A stretch of DNA of 64,000 bases from Collybia mongolica (taxonomy: Eukaryota > Basidiomycota > Agaricomycetes > Agaricales > Clitocybaceae), in contig JAAXNY010000001.1 in NCBI GenBank assembly GCA_013420905.1, forward strand, positions 3,844,001 to 3,908,000, written 5' to 3'. The position numbers and the translations under genes were made by a program. Under the pieces are notes generated by a model that saw nothing but the letters and a program-made list of their open reading frames with translations, had not been told where the DNA came from and ran no database searches. Below are positions 47,801 through 60,216 of the stretch, in pieces. The number at the start of each line of letters is the position of its first letter. Position 1 is the first letter of the stretch.

Positions 47801-50800
47801 CACGGGAACAACTGGCTGGATACAATACTCGCAATCGGATCGAGTGTCATTCAAATCCCTGCAATCCATAACTCTCCTGTCTATCCTTGGTTTACAATAT
47901 TCCAACTCGCGAGATTCTACAGAGTTATTCTTGAAGTACCTCGAATGAGACCTCTCCTGGTATGTTCTATTTGTCACCTGATGTTTCATATCTGATTTTC
48001 CTGTCCCCTCAGCTCGCCGTTTTCGGAAACATGTATGGTTTAGCAAACATGTTGTTGTTTCTCGTGATGGTCAACTACATCGCTGCCCTGGTTGCTGTAC
48101 AACTCCTCCGAGGTGACCTCGGTAAGGATACTCCCATGAATTTTGGAGAGCTCTTCAATGCCTTCCTGGGGATCTATCAAGTCTTTTCTTCCGAGAACTG
48201 GACTGATATCTTGTACAGCACAACGAGTGCCGAAATCAGACTTGGCCAAACTGTCATCGTGGCATTATTCATCTCAACGTGGATGCTGTTCGCAAACTGT
48301 GAGCATGCTTCATGTTATTCAAGGAACGTCCTTTGATAGAGTTACTAGTCATTGTTTTGCAGATGTTTATCGCTGTCATCAATGAAAATTTTGATGTCGC
48401 TGAAGAGTTAAAGAAGGGACGGCAGGCATCTAAATATTGGGCCACTCACCAAGCTCAGAAGAGATCAGCGGGCTGGGTTCGGAAACTGAACCCCTATCGA
48501 TGGGTTAAAGCAAATCCCGTTAAGGTTAAAGTTGAAAATCTCCCAGCGAATCTCGTTTTACCCATGCAAAAATCCTTGGTTCAAGATTATAATGTTCTCA
48601 GATTCGATGATCGTATCGTGGTACGCCCTTTTCACTCGTCAATAATCAGGTGTCTCAATACGGTAGCAGAACCAAAGGCCTGAAGCTGGCGCTTTCAAAC
48701 CGCGTCATTATTCTTCGAAATCACTCAATGCACTCGAAAAGCTCTTCGCAGGAACAGCGCGGTCAAATGACGTGCCTTTATCGACTTTAAGGCACGGGAG
48801 AACAGAGACTGATACATTGGGCGCATTCAATGACGAGGCGGAGCGACATTTGTAAAGCCAACCTTCCTCTGAGTCTACACTTTCTGAAAGTAACCGACAG
48901 GGAGCTCTTAGCATCTATGAATCCAGACGCAGCTGGAGCTGAGGATGCCCATGATGTATTGTATGAGCGGCGCGCCCAGAAAGCAGATTTCATTCGGGAT
49001 CATCCATCTTATGACAAGACCTTCTGGATTTTTTCTCAAAAGAATTGGTTGCGGAAGGCGTGTCAAAAAATAGTTCAGCCTGCAAATGGAGAACGAATTC
49101 TTGGGACACCATACTCTCATATTGCTCATCCTATCTTCCAACTTATACTTCTCCTGACGGTCATCGGTGGCATTGTGATCGAAAGCATAGCGACACCTAT
49201 ATATCGCCGCAATTATTTTAACGCTCATGGTTTCCATCGCGGCGCATGGTTCGATATCGCAGAATCCGCTTTTGGTTTCACTCTTGTCGTCGAATTTCTC
49301 ATCAAAATCATTGCAGACGGATTCCTGTTCACCCCAAATGCTTATATCCGGAGTATTTGGAATATGTTGGATTTCATTGTCATGGTCGGAATACTTGTCA
49401 ATGTTACAACTGGTTTGATATTTATTGGTGGCTTGAGCCGACTCACCCGGTCCCTCAAGGCTTTGCGCGCATTACGCTTAATAACTCTCATTGACAGAAT
49501 GCGGAACACATTCCAATCGCTGATCATATCAGGGGCCTCCCGCATCCTGGATGCGGCCATCCTCGCTATCCTCTACATGATTCCTTACGCCGTTTGGGGA
49601 CTCAACATTTTTTCTGGCCGAATGAATTCGTGCAGTGACAAAGACGCAGCTGGAATTTCTGAATGCATCGGGGAAGCTACCAATACCGTCCTTGGGGATT
49701 CCTATGGCTTTTTAACACCACGAGTATGGAGCAACCCGTCACCATCCACATCCTTCTCGTTCGATACCTTCCGGTCATCCCTTCTCATCCTTTTTGAGAT
49801 TGTATCTCTAGAGGGATGGACAGACGTCATGCATGTCGCCACGAGTATAACAGGGAAAGGGCAACAACCAGATATCAATGCATCTCAGGTTAATGCGATA
49901 TTCTTCTTAATCTATAACCTCATGGGAGGTGTTATTATCTTGACATTGTTTGTCAGGTCCGTTTCGGTCATTTCGTGAAATAGAAAGTGACTTAATAATA
50001 ATCTTCAACAGTATTATCATAGGAAATTTCAGTTCCAAGACCGGTTCCGCGTTCTTGACAAAGGCGCAAAGAGAGTGGATAGATCTGCAAAAATTATTTA
50101 AACGGCAAAAGCCATCCAAGCGACCCAAGAACCGACCGACGTCTGCTATCAGGGCGTGGTGTTTCGACCGAGCAGTTCACAAACATGGTTGGTGGTCTAG
50201 AGCAATGACACTCCTTTTCATCCTGCATATTGTTGCATTGATGTCGGTCATTCACAATATGGTGTCTGAACTCGGGGTACTGAACGTTAATGCAGGACAC
50301 AGACATTTACCAATATCACTCTTGCCGACACCTTGCGCAGTGAGTGTTGTTTAATAATTCTCGCCTCACGCGCAACCGCTGACTGAATTTTAGATGACTT
50401 TTTCCTTGGCCTTATGTTCATCTATATAATTGACGTTGTCGTTCGTCTATTCGGTCTTGGATGGAATAGCTTTCGGGCCAATGGTTGGAACCTATTCGAC
50501 ATCGTTGTGGCGGGAGGCAGCTTCGTGACAACGTTGATTGTTCGATTTGGATCCACTGATTTTGTTATACAACAGCTGCAGAAGCTATTCCTCGTCAGCA
50601 TTGCCTTCAAGTTGGTACAGAGGACCAACAGCCTGAACATGTTGTTCAAAACTGCAGTGTACGTCGTGCTTCTATCTCTTGGAATTTTAGACCAACCATA
50701 CCTTCAGAGCAAGCTTGCCTGTCATTCTCAGTCTACTTGCGTTGTGGATTATTCTCTTCATCTTTTTCGCTATTTTGTATGTTGAAGTTTTCAGCATGAC

Positions 50801-52471
50801 AAAATGGGGTTCTGGAGAGACGAGAACACGAAATTACTCGTCTATGGGTTCCGCATTGGTGATGCTAGCGTTCATGAGTGTTGGGTTAGTATTTGGCTCC
50901 TCTGAAATACCCTTAGCACACTCATTGCCCCCTTTTTTTTCAGAGAAGGATGGAACCAATACATGCACGACTAGTAGGTTGCCTTTATGCTTTCTGACCA
51001 GGGCTAATGCTTGGTATGCAGCACCATATCCTATCCTCGTTGTACGAACTTAAAACTCGAAACTGATTGCGGAAGTGAGGGATGGGCATTCGCTCTTTTT
51101 ATTGCTTGGAACCTCCTCAGCATGGTTCGTGGTTTCGTTCTGAAGTACGCTCAACGTGTTCTGATGTGAACTTTAGTATATCTTCGTGAACATGTTCACT
51201 GGTATGTAAGTTCATTTAATCAAATTATTTTTGACTCACCCATTAGCAGGTGTTGTTGTCGAGAATTTCTCTTATTTCTTCCAAATTTCCACGGGCGGTG
51301 CAAAGTCTATCACCCGAGAACAGATGCGCGCTTTCAAGAAGGTATGGGCCGAGTTCGCCAACAGTAGAACCGGTTACCTAGAACGCCACAAATTTGTTCC
51401 TTTCTTCGCAGTCAGTATTCCTGATGCATTCTATCTGTATAGCACAACTTAATCGTTGGCAATAGCGACTCTCTGGTGTGTTTGAAGTTCGTATCTATCC
51501 GGTCGAATATTCCATTCCAAGCATTCTCGCTGTTTGCAAGGAACCCTCGCAGTCCGATATAAGCCGTTCACCCACAGGCTCTCAGTGGGGTGTCAACCTA
51601 AGCAAATTGGATACTGTTCTGAGTGGTGTTGATTACAATGCCATCCGAAGACGCAGAGCAACATATAGTCGATTATACCATGAAGCCATCATCTCACATG
51701 AGCCAGGCCGTGGAATGCCCTTCAATGGGATGCTCCTCCTCCTGGCTCACCACAAGATTATTGTAGATGGAGAGGCCTTGGTGTATGTGTTATTTCACCG
51801 TGTCGAACCATTACAATGACTTATATTTGTGCGAAGTCTTCAGGATCTGGTGACACGAACAGAAACAAACAAACTGGTCACAGACCTCGTCAACCTTGAT
51901 CGTGTTCGATCTCTTTTGAAGACCATATCATATCGACGGCGTTTTCTAGCGTACAAGGAGAATCAAAGGTTTTCACAACAAGGTGTGTTAGTACCCCCTC
52001 TGCTCCATCTAGTCCTGAGCGCCCCCCAGACATTCCTTCTATCGTCGTTGAAAGAGAATCGTCGCCGAGCCCGACTGTCACGCCGACTTATGATGGTTCG
52101 GTTTATGGTTCAACGCCAAGTAGTCCCACACCTGCAGACCGGAGGTTTAAAATTCCAGATGTTTCCTTGGCACTCGACATGGCCCCAAAATTGCAGCGCA
52201 GTAGCCGAAGGACAAGCGATATCAGCATGCTTTCAACAGATTTGGGTTACAATTCACAGTGAGTCCCAATGGGGTCGACACTATTCTTATCAACTTACGT
52301 CGATTATAAGGCGGTCTTCCCTTGCCGAAGGGGATCCTCAGAATGTGCTTGCATCAATAGAGAGTTCAACTTGGGGAGGTGAATGCCCTGTATCAGAATC
52401 GAATGTCTAACAATACTAATTGCTCTCCAGACATGATGTTAGAAGCAGTAGTCGAGGATGAAAGGATGTAG
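44880..52471 (+). CDS. cch1: Voltage-gated calcium channel alpha-1-type subunit Cch1, 2134 aa, 25 exons
   Basis: Exons: 44880-45745, 45796-45972, 46029-46704, 46764-46846, 46896-47103, 47154-47243, 47292-47467, 47518-47959, 48013-48298, 48349-48620, 48650-48761, 48792-49956, 50012-50261, 50303-50339, 50394-50658, 50708-50884, 50944-50973, 51022-51124, 51177-51201, 51250-51410, 51466-51782, 51837-51968, 52013-52258, 52311-52378, 52431-52471. They total 6405 nt with every phase consistent. A ~280-residue Ser-rich cytosolic N-terminus is followed by four six-helix repeats. Pore signatures are ASANGWSPLM (I), [10 protein letters not shown] (II), [10 protein letters not shown] (III) and MSVGEGWNQYM (IV), so the selectivity ring reads Asn-Glu-Glu-Glu. 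Repeat III has a voltage-sensor helix with spaced Arg/Lys ([20 protein letters not shown]). A post-repeat-IV EF-hand-like segment ([14 protein letters not shown]) follows. With Mid1 it forms the high-affinity Ca2+ entry system of the fungal plasma membrane. Confidence 0.94.
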
Positions 52472-52640
52472 CATATATTCTACAAAAATCCCTAATAGTT
52501 TGGGGTATATACCCTCGGACACACATTCATGGACAGTCAAGTCAGACAGCATATGTAAACTACCGGTGTCACTTTGCATAAGTTGAGAAAAAAATCATAT
52601 TAGTAAACTAATCCGCATCATGGGCATATATATGATAAGA

Positions 52641-55600
52641 CTAAATTCCCCGACCCCTGCGTGGGCGCCAAGCACCCGGTTTCTTATCCACGGTCTGGAA
52701 TCCATCATCATCCTTTTGGGGCTCTTCTTTGACGAGAGGTGCTGGTGAACTGGGCCGAGGAGAAACAGTTCCAAGGGTCCTCGTTGCCACGGGGGCGGGG
52801 GATCCCCCAGCTTTGAGGGCTTCCTCCCTGGCACGCCATCCACCTCCACCACCCAACGCACCCGGCCTGTACTTAGGCATTGCTGCAGCTGCAGGACTCG
52901 GGCTTTCTGCGCGGGGTGGTGGAGTTGCAACATTTGACGCACGAGTGGGGGTGGGAGGAACGGAACTACCAGGTGTAGTGCGTCTCCAGACAGAAGGCTC
53001 TCCCCCGTTTGCCGCCGGCGTAGCAGACGGCACAGCGATAGGTCGCCTTGCAGCAGCAGCCTTCTCCGCCGCCCGAGCTTGTCGACGTGCTTCCGCCTCT
53101 TCTTCTCGCTGTTGTTGAAGGCGAGCTTGCTCAAGTGCGGCGGCACGTTCGGCCTCGCGCATTTTACGAGCTGCAGCAACTTTCTCTTCTGCTTCACGTT
53201 TTTCCGCTTCAGCAGCGGCGGTGGCGACTTCCTCTTCTTCACGACGGCGCTCTTCCTCTGCAGCACGTTCTGTATCTGAATTAGCCAATTTCTTGTCATA
53301 AAGGTGATCCCGCTTGCCTTCTTCGAGTCTCTGTGCTTCTTCCTCTTCTTCCTTTCTACGTTTTTCCTCTTGGTCCCGTCGCTGCCTCTCCTCCTCACGT
53401 AGTTTGAGAACAGCGTTCTTTCTCTTCGTTTTCTCTTCCTCGATTGTCTTCTCCGCAGCCACTTTCCTCTTAGTAAAGTCTGAGGACTTTTTCGCGAGGA
53501 TGGCTTCCTTTCTAGCATCATAGTCAGGCAACATACGTGACAGACGAGCCTTAGTGGTCATATCTTCCTGATGAGCACGCTTTGCGCCCTCCCTGCGAGT
53601 TTTCTGAACAAGCTCAAAGGTCTCACGGTCGCTCCTCTGCTGCTCCTCGTAGTCCTTATCAAGCAGAGGCCTTTCCTCCTTACGATATGCTCGCTCAATA
53701 TGATCGACACGTTTGGCAACGATCCGCAGACGTTCGTTGAGCTCCTTTTTCTCTTTCTCGAGTTGTGCGACTTGAATAACAATAAGTCCCTCAGTGTCAT
53801 ACGTCTCGAGTTTCTGATGTTCCAAGGCGATTGTCAACGACATGTTCCAAGGCTACTGAATTAAATAAACTTACATCGACATCATTCGGCTTCAAGATAC
53901 CCTTGTCAACCAAGCTTTGAGCATATTTTTTCGCCTCGTCGATCCTGATTGATTCGAGCTCTTTCTTCGTTCTCTCCTGTTCTTTCCTCCTGATTTCCTC
54001 TCTCATTCTCCTGCTCTCCTCCTCCTTCTCTCTGCGGTTAATCTCCGCCCTCCTACTCGTCTCTTCCTTCTCCTTCCTAACACTCAGCTCACTCAAGAGC
54101 TCTCTCCGTCTTGCAACCAAAGCTCGTCTCAGCTGTAAGGCCTTTCTCTCAGATTCCGCAAGGGCGACCAAGGTCTTGAACTTTTCAGCCTGATCTTCTA
54201 CCGAAAGAACAGCTCGCTGCTTATCTAACTCTAAAATGCCAAGAGAGTTGTGCAAGCAAGTAGCGACCTTCCCCAGGCGGGTCCTGACTAGCTCCGACAT
54301 CGATGGTTGAATGGATACCTCTCGAGTCACTCCAGATATAGCAGGCTCGTCACCAGAAACGAAAGCATCATCAATGAAAGTGATACTCCCATCTTTGTGA
54401 TCGACACGGATATTCAGCTCGCCACGTCTTGCACATCCCATGATGTAGGCCTCAATCTGCTCCTCGTCATATGCACTTTCAACGCCAGCCTCCTTAAGAG
54501 GTGCGACGAGAGCAAGAAGGTTGCTGACCTTGATGGTTGAATAAACTTGAGAAAGCTGTGAGAGGAGCCGTGAAAGAAGCGCGCGTTGAAGGAGAGTAAG
54601 GTATGACGAGTAAGATTCATCAACAGAGAGAGCTTGGAGGAGGGGAGCAATGTCTCTACAGAGAGTCAGAGGGTCGAAGGTGACTTCAAGTATGTTGTAA
54701 AGGGACTTGATTGATTCCGGCGAAAGTCTTAGAACATCATGGGAGAGCTAATGACGAGATTAACACGGGTGTTAAAAGCGGTTTGAGTCAACTTACAGCA
54801 TCTTTGAGTAGCCCAGCGCGGGTAGGCATTTTGGTCAGGCCAAGCAGAGCAGTTAAACGACCATTCTTGCCCTTTAGCTCATCTTGTTCCTCCATATGGA
54901 GACCAACAGGAACCGCGAGAGCGCTGACAAGAACTTGCCCCGCCAACCGGCTGAGTTCTTCATCTGATTTTCCTCCTATACTGGTGACAATGGCGTAGTA
55001 GCGGCCCCAAGCAGCAGCGTGATAGAGAGCGTTTCCACTCATCAAAAAGATTTTTGTCAGCTTCTCATAATAATTCGCCATCATGGCTGGTCGTGGGGCT
55101 TTTTTAGCCATTGTCAACAAATTGTGGACATCTTCGACAGATCGGAATGCTTCTTGCCACAGCTCAAGTTCAACAGATGTGTTCAGCTGGGCGAAACGAG
55201 TATCAAGATGGTGTTGAAGTGTATCGGGGTCCGATAGATTGATGGAATGGGGTTGGTGCGAGTATTTGGCGACGTTCGAAAGGTGTAAACGAAGAGTTTC
55301 GCAGAGGCGGCGGAACTCGACTTTGCGCTGATGCTTTAGGCAAAACTTGAAAGCTTGTTGTGCAATTTGCTATAAAAGAGTCATGGAGACAACAACATGA
55401 ATCAAGGAGAAGAGCAAACCTGGTAGATAGCCTCCAACCGCGCATTATTCTTTAATGTCTCCAAGGATGTTCGATAGCTCTCCCATAAGAACTTCAACCA
55501 CGGGGTAACGAGTGCACGATCCGTGCGATCCTTACTCTGATCACCGCTGACGGCACCCAGGAGTATGCTCTCTGGTGTCTCGCTGGCCTCCAGATCATCA

Positions 55601-55947
55601 ACGTCTACGGCGGATTTGACAGCAGCCTTCTCCTGTGCTTCACGTACTTTTGCATCCGCCAATTGTACAAATCGAGTGATCACGGACTCGATACTCTGCA
55701 CGCTCGTGTTCTGAGCAATGTTTTTGTATTGCATGAGCCCCTCCTTCGCAGTACGGCCTTTGCGCATATCAACACAGAGCTCAACGAAGCGGTGCATGAT
55801 AGGTTCCAAAGAGGTGAGCGGAGTCGACCTAAATCGCTTCGAGGAGAACATTTCCGTTAAAGATTGAAGAGCTGCGTGGGTCTGGCCAACGGAAACAAGA
55901 CCTTCGGCCTGCTTCAGGACAGTTTCTGGTTTCGAGAACGGCGCCAT
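52641..55947 (-). CDS. Translation initiation factor eIF3 subunit a (Tif32/Rpg1), 1061 aa, 4 exons
   Basis: Exons 55947-55420, 55369-54797, 54747-53875 and 53852-52641 join in phase (3186 nt). The start reads [20 protein letters not shown]. The N-terminal half is the helical eIF3a scaffold with a PCI region (about residues 315-500; for example [20 protein letters not shown] followed by [18 protein letters not shown]). From about residue 560 a long, highly charged coiled coil follows ([40 protein letters not shown]), then a Pro/Ser/Ala-rich tail ending RPRRGRGI. eIF3a is the core of the eIF3 complex that recruits mRNA to the 40S ribosome. It converges on cch1, with only ~170 bp between the two stop codons. 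Confidence 0.95.
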
Positions 55948-55949
55948 GA

Positions 55950-56810
55950 TTGCTACTTGGATAATAAGGTAATTTGTGGTGGATTTTTGCGTATAAACAG
56001 GCTTACCTGACGAGTTTTGAGAGTAGGACTCGTAGGTCGGCCGTGGACACCAGAATATGAGCAAAAAATGTTTTGCGAGGAGCCTTTCACAATGTTGTTG
56101 TATACCTTACAAAAATTTAGGTTTGGGTTTAGGGCAGGCGCTTGCTTCTCATAATCACGTGATGATAATATCCAGGAGGTATACCCACCAAAACATTCAC
56201 AAATAATTTATATTAAACGGGCAACGGCAACTCCGGGCTCTCCGGATCTGCGCTACAACGCTCTTAGCCATCGCTCTAAATCCGGCTAAAACAACGAATA
56301 AACCAACGGTCCTACATAGCTGCCGGCCACCTATACTTTTTTGCTTTTCACGATAGACCTTTCAATATGACGGCCACTCCACTATAGAACAACTTCAATC
56401 GGTCGATTCTTCGTTGGTGCCAAAAGGGACCGAATTGAAATCACGATATTTGTATTAAAAGATGAAAACGAGACTATACATCCTATATTCCCAACCCTCC
56501 GTGGCGTTGGGCGCTCCACCTTCCGCCCAACTTGGGAACTTCCGGCCGGGGACGGCACGCGCTTTTCGCCATGTATATTCCGACGAATCCAGGTTTGGTT
56601 GTCATGCCTCGGAATCCACGGAGTCGTTTTTGACGAATCCCCATCCCGGCTTTTGTGACTACAATCACCCAAGAAGCCTGGTGACAGCCGCAAATGTCTT
56701 ACATCTGACGGTAGGAACGCAATAAAGTTTACCAGTGGAGCCCAGAGCAAATAACTTTGCACAGGCCCATAAAGTACCAACCATCCACTTGCATAGCGAC
56801 GACTGTGGAC
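55950..56810. other. Shared upstream region of eIF3a and the F-box gene
   Basis: No convincing ORF. It lies between two divergent genes and probably holds both promoters. The minus frame 56861-56382 overlaps the start of the F-box gene and lacks domains. Confidence 0.4.
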
Positions 56811-58220
56811 ATGCACAGTTTGATTCCTCCAAAAATCAACATCATGGGACGCGAAAGACATTTACAAATGGAGCATAACCAAATGTTGAATAGCTATAGT
56901 CCCATCTACTCATTACCACGAGAAGTCATATCCTTGATCTTCCAGACAGGGCAAGCACAGGAATTGTACGATTCCTCCTTTACCAACGATATTTCTGACC
57001 ATGCCCTACCTGTCCTTGCCTTTGAAGTCCTACTGACTCATGTCAGTTCGCACTTTCGAGAAATCGCGATTGGCACTCATGCGCTGTGGACATCCATCCA
57101 TATCACAACTACTCGCTCCATAGAAGAGCTCACAGCATATATGACGCGATCAGAAGGGTACGCACTCAGCGTACGTATCGATAATGATGCTGTTCCCACC
57201 GCGAGAACAAGAGATAAAATCAAGTCAATTCTACCCCACTTCGATCGCTACCAGCAACTCATAATTCATACCACTCGAGAGTCGACAGAGATCCCCATCA
57301 TTCGTTGTTTCTCCGATCGGAATGCGCCCCTCCTCAAACGTCTTTCGGTATCAGTCGAAGAAGTTGAAGAAGGAATGGTTGATGTAGGCGCGAATCTCCT
57401 GGCTAAGGGTGCTCCCATACTTTCATTCGTTCGCCTTCGAGGCCTCGCCATATCATTTTTCAAGCCTCCACTACATTCCGTTACGACACTTCACCTTGAT
57501 CAGACACTATCATTCCCAATCCAATATGCGACATTCTGTCACATGATCACAGCATCGCCATCCCTAAAAAACCTCTCGATCTACGGGGATATAGTCAGCA
57601 CAACCTGGCCTGTTGTCATAACCCCAATCGACTTACCTAGCCTACGCTCCCTTCGCTTGTGTGGCATAGGCGGTGTAATTTACAGCGGCTTACTTCTGAG
57701 GATGAGTGCACCAGGGTTGAACTCTTTAGTGCTCAAGGATGTACAGGAGGCCGATCTAGATGAATTTTGGGCGTCTCCGGATGTTTACAAATTTCCCCTC
57801 CTGCAGCATCTGTCGTTCAATGATTTTGAAGTCTCCAGTCGAGCCTACATAGACATCTTCCGTGCCTTCCCAGCCATAACTCATTTTTCGACGACATACC
57901 CAACGAGGACACCGATGGTATTGCACCTTCTCGCACAGTGGAGCACGGATCAACCTCATGAGATGCCTTGGTCAAGATTGCACACACTCAGCCTCCTTAT
58001 AGATCTCAATGACGACAAAATAATCAAAGAAGTCGTGCGGACACGTATCATCTCTGGCCATCCTCTCAACAAGTTATGTGTCGGTATGAGTAACGAACTA
58101 TCCCTCCTTCCGCACTATCATTGGCTCAAAGATAATGTCAAGCTCGAAAAACTTCAGCAACAGGAGCAGTGGCCTGGCGACGGTTCTTCTTTCGATCCAG
58201 ATGACAACTTGTTCGACTGA
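56811..58220 (+). CDS. F-box protein with leucine-rich C-terminus, 469 aa, single exon
   Basis: The first ATG of the open frame is at 56811 (MHSLIPPKINIMGRERHLQM). An F-box-like motif is at residues ~30-75: SPIYSLPREVISLIFQTGQ, then VLLTHVSSHFREIAIGTHALW. The remainder has irregular leucine-rich repeats (APLLKRLSVSVEE, PSLKNLSIYG, LPSLRSLRLCGIGG, PLLQHLSFNDF). F-box proteins bind Skp1 in SCF ubiquitin ligases and use the repeats to choose substrates; this subclass is hugely expanded in Agaricomycetes. The target is unknown. Lack of introns is usual for the class. Confidence 0.82.
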   Translation: MHSLIPPKINIMGRERHLQMEHNQMLNSYSPIYSLPREVISLIFQTGQAQELYDSSFTNDISDHALPVLAFEVLLTHVSSHFREIAIGTHALWTSIHITTTRSIEELTAYMTRSEGYALSVRIDNDAVPTARTRDKIKSILPHFDRYQQLIIHTTRESTEIPIIRCFSDRNAPLLKRLSVSVEEVEEGMVDVGANLLAKGAPILSFVRLRGLAISFFKPPLHSVTTLHLDQTLSFPIQYATFCHMITASPSLKNLSIYGDIVSTTWPVVITPIDLPSLRSLRLCGIGGVIYSGLLLRMSAPGLNSLVLKDVQEADLDEFWASPDVYKFPLLQHLSFNDFEVSSRAYIDIFRAFPAITHFSTTYPTRTPMVLHLLAQWSTDQPHEMPWSRLHTLSLLIDLNDDKIIKEVVRTRIISGHPLNKLCVGMSNELSLLPHYHWLKDNVKLEKLQQQEQWPGDGSSFDPDDNLFD

Positions 58221-58319
58221 TGGACAATTGATTGAGATACGCTCCGAGCTACGACACTCTTTCGGTGAAGCCTTCTGTATAGAGGTCCATTACTTTCAAA
58301 ACGGCTGTCTCGCTATCTG

Positions 58320-59729
58320 TTATTTATTTTTGTCATCGTATTGCAATGTGCATGGACAAGATAAGTGTCTTACGTACGCTACGATTGATCTGGGCGAAGC
58401 AATCCGGATTAACATTCCATCTTTGTCTAAATCTCGAATGCGGGGCAATTTCCACACATCAGAACGCAATGAAGGGAGTGCTGACGACGAGGATGATAAT
58501 TGAAATGTTTTCAAGCACCCCGCACGCTGAGCTTCGTCGTCGAAATGATTGTGCCACCACCTCGACCAGAGCATATCCGCCAATACTGAAGGTGTAAAGC
58601 TTAGTGTGCAAGTGAAGACGTCCATCGACCGTAGCCTTGGTACCAACGTGGGGCCACTTGAGCCTGGTGAAGTGAGTCGACTGATAACCTTGTCGGTAAA
58701 AACAGAATGGACTCTGTCATTAAGATTCGTGAGCTTGAACTCTTTCAAGGTCGGAATTGAAGAGAGACAGAATATCAATCCTTCTTCGCTGACGAATCCG
58801 ACCGATAGCTGCAGCCGCTCCAGCGAACAGTGCGATCTCGTCAACAATGAAATCATATTTCTCGGATTCCAGCACCAGTCGTCCGCTTTGAGTTTAATTT
58901 TCTGGAGCCTGGGCAGGGTAAGATGTTTGGTGTACCCGCTATGCTCTGATATGCTCAGGGAACGGAGGCGATGTTGTAGTGGAAAAGCTGGATAGGACAG
59001 TGCTCGGTCCCCGAGATATGCTCGAAAGGTACAACGGAGTAGCCGAGGTGACTGCTTCAGAATGGACATGATCTCATCTTCCCAGAGATCATATCCCCTG
59101 AACGCCACCAACTGATCCCATGGAAGAACGATTGATGAAAGAGATAGTCCGAAAAGGCTAACATCCTCCAGTTTCGGTGCAGTCACAAACGCGTCGATAG
59201 GGAGGCCGGCGTATTCAAACAGGGGTGAATGACCACGCCGAAATAGTGTCAACTTCTTCAAAGCCGGCACTCTTCCCTTTATTTGGTTTAAATGAGAGAG
59301 ACATGCCGTTGGTAAGACGAGATAAATATCTTCCCATCTTTGACAATGGCATAAAATAGCCTCGATTACTGAGAATGGGGGATTGTCAACCCACACATCT
59401 TGACTGGTGAAAGGGTCCGATGTGCATCGCAAACGAATGTGGAGTAGGCAATCCCTTGAACGCGCGAGCCACATGTTGAGCCTTTCAAGCTCCTCTACAC
59501 GGCGATCAACATGCAGCGTTAGGGTGATTGATGACCAGAGCTGTGGCGTCGAGAACGCGATGTCTCGGAATATGCGGCAGATATTTCCGAGAAGGATTGG
59601 TTCGCGGAATGGGTTGACTTGAGAACTCGCCTTCTCAGTAATGCTGTCACCAGTAAGCCCCAATCTTTGTTCGGTATGTACGCATTGAATAAATATTTCT
59701 GAGATGATTTCTGGAGGTAGACGCAGCAT
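58320..59729 (-). CDS. F-box protein with leucine-rich C-terminus, 469 aa
   Basis: The frame starts MLRLPPEIISEIFIQCVHTE, so the F-box begins at residue 3; NICRIFRDIAFSTPQLWSSI completes it. Leucine-rich segments follow (VPALKKLTLFRRGHS, APKLEDVSLFGLSL, HRLRSLSISEHSG, LPRLQKIKLKAD, IPTLKEFKLTNLND). It has the same architecture and the same length as the + strand neighbour and faces it tail-to-tail with 99 bp between stops, but sequence identity is low. The frame stays open upstream of 59729 to a plausible acceptor at 59789, so an extra 5' exon is possible. An open stretch at 60144-59758 could be it, but the phases did not fit. Confidence 0.8.
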   Translation of the reverse strand: MLRLPPEIISEIFIQCVHTEQRLGLTGDSITEKASSQVNPFREPILLGNICRIFRDIAFSTPQLWSSITLTLHVDRRVEELERLNMWLARSRDCLLHIRLRCTSDPFTSQDVWVDNPPFSVIEAILCHCQRWEDIYLVLPTACLSHLNQIKGRVPALKKLTLFRRGHSPLFEYAGLPIDAFVTAPKLEDVSLFGLSLSSIVLPWDQLVAFRGYDLWEDEIMSILKQSPRLLRCTFRAYLGDRALSYPAFPLQHRLRSLSISEHSGYTKHLTLPRLQKIKLKADDWCWNPRNMISLLTRSHCSLERLQLSVGFVSEEGLIFCLSSIPTLKEFKLTNLNDRVHSVFTDKVISRLTSPGSSGPTLVPRLRSMDVFTCTLSFTPSVLADMLWSRWWHNHFDDEAQRAGCLKTFQLSSSSSALPSLRSDVWKLPRIRDLDKDGMLIRIASPRSIVAYVRHLSCPCTLQYDDKNK

Positions 59730-60216
59730 GGGCGATCCTGAAAGTTCATCCTGACCACTAATCGCTTCGAATTCTTTCGAACATAGAGCCTAGTCGCAAG
59801 ACAGTCGGAACAGTTAAAATGAAGGGACCATGGAAGTATATATATCTGTACTTACATGTTTTCTTGGGGGCAATGAGGAGAACGTCAGATTGCAGCCACT
59901 GGACATGTTCACATACGACGTACAGCGGTATCATGCTGTTTGAAAAGTACTCATTTCTGGGCTTTATACAGTGCCGACAGGACCACAAACAGGCACAAAT
60001 CTGCTCGGGTCTTCCAAGAGTCTTATTCCCGGAAGTCCTGTGATCAAGTTTCGAAAGCATACTACTTACTGTGCAACCGGACATGGTACCTCGCCGATGT
60101 ACCTCCGCCAGATTGTGATGAGGAACCGGCGAAGTCCGTCTCAACTGTGAGTTATATTTTCAATACAGATTACACGATATCAGGCTTAACCCTTCTACCT
60201 CTATCTTCAAAAGCTC

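Noticed and set aside
52595..53521. 308-codon minus ORF
   Set aside because: Out-of-frame reading of the charged eIF3a C-terminus; the Arg/Lys-rich composition is an artefact.
59758..60144. 128-codon minus ORF as the first exon of the downstream F-box gene
   Set aside because: A donor at its end and an acceptor at 59789 exist, but the phases do not match, and no domain supports it.
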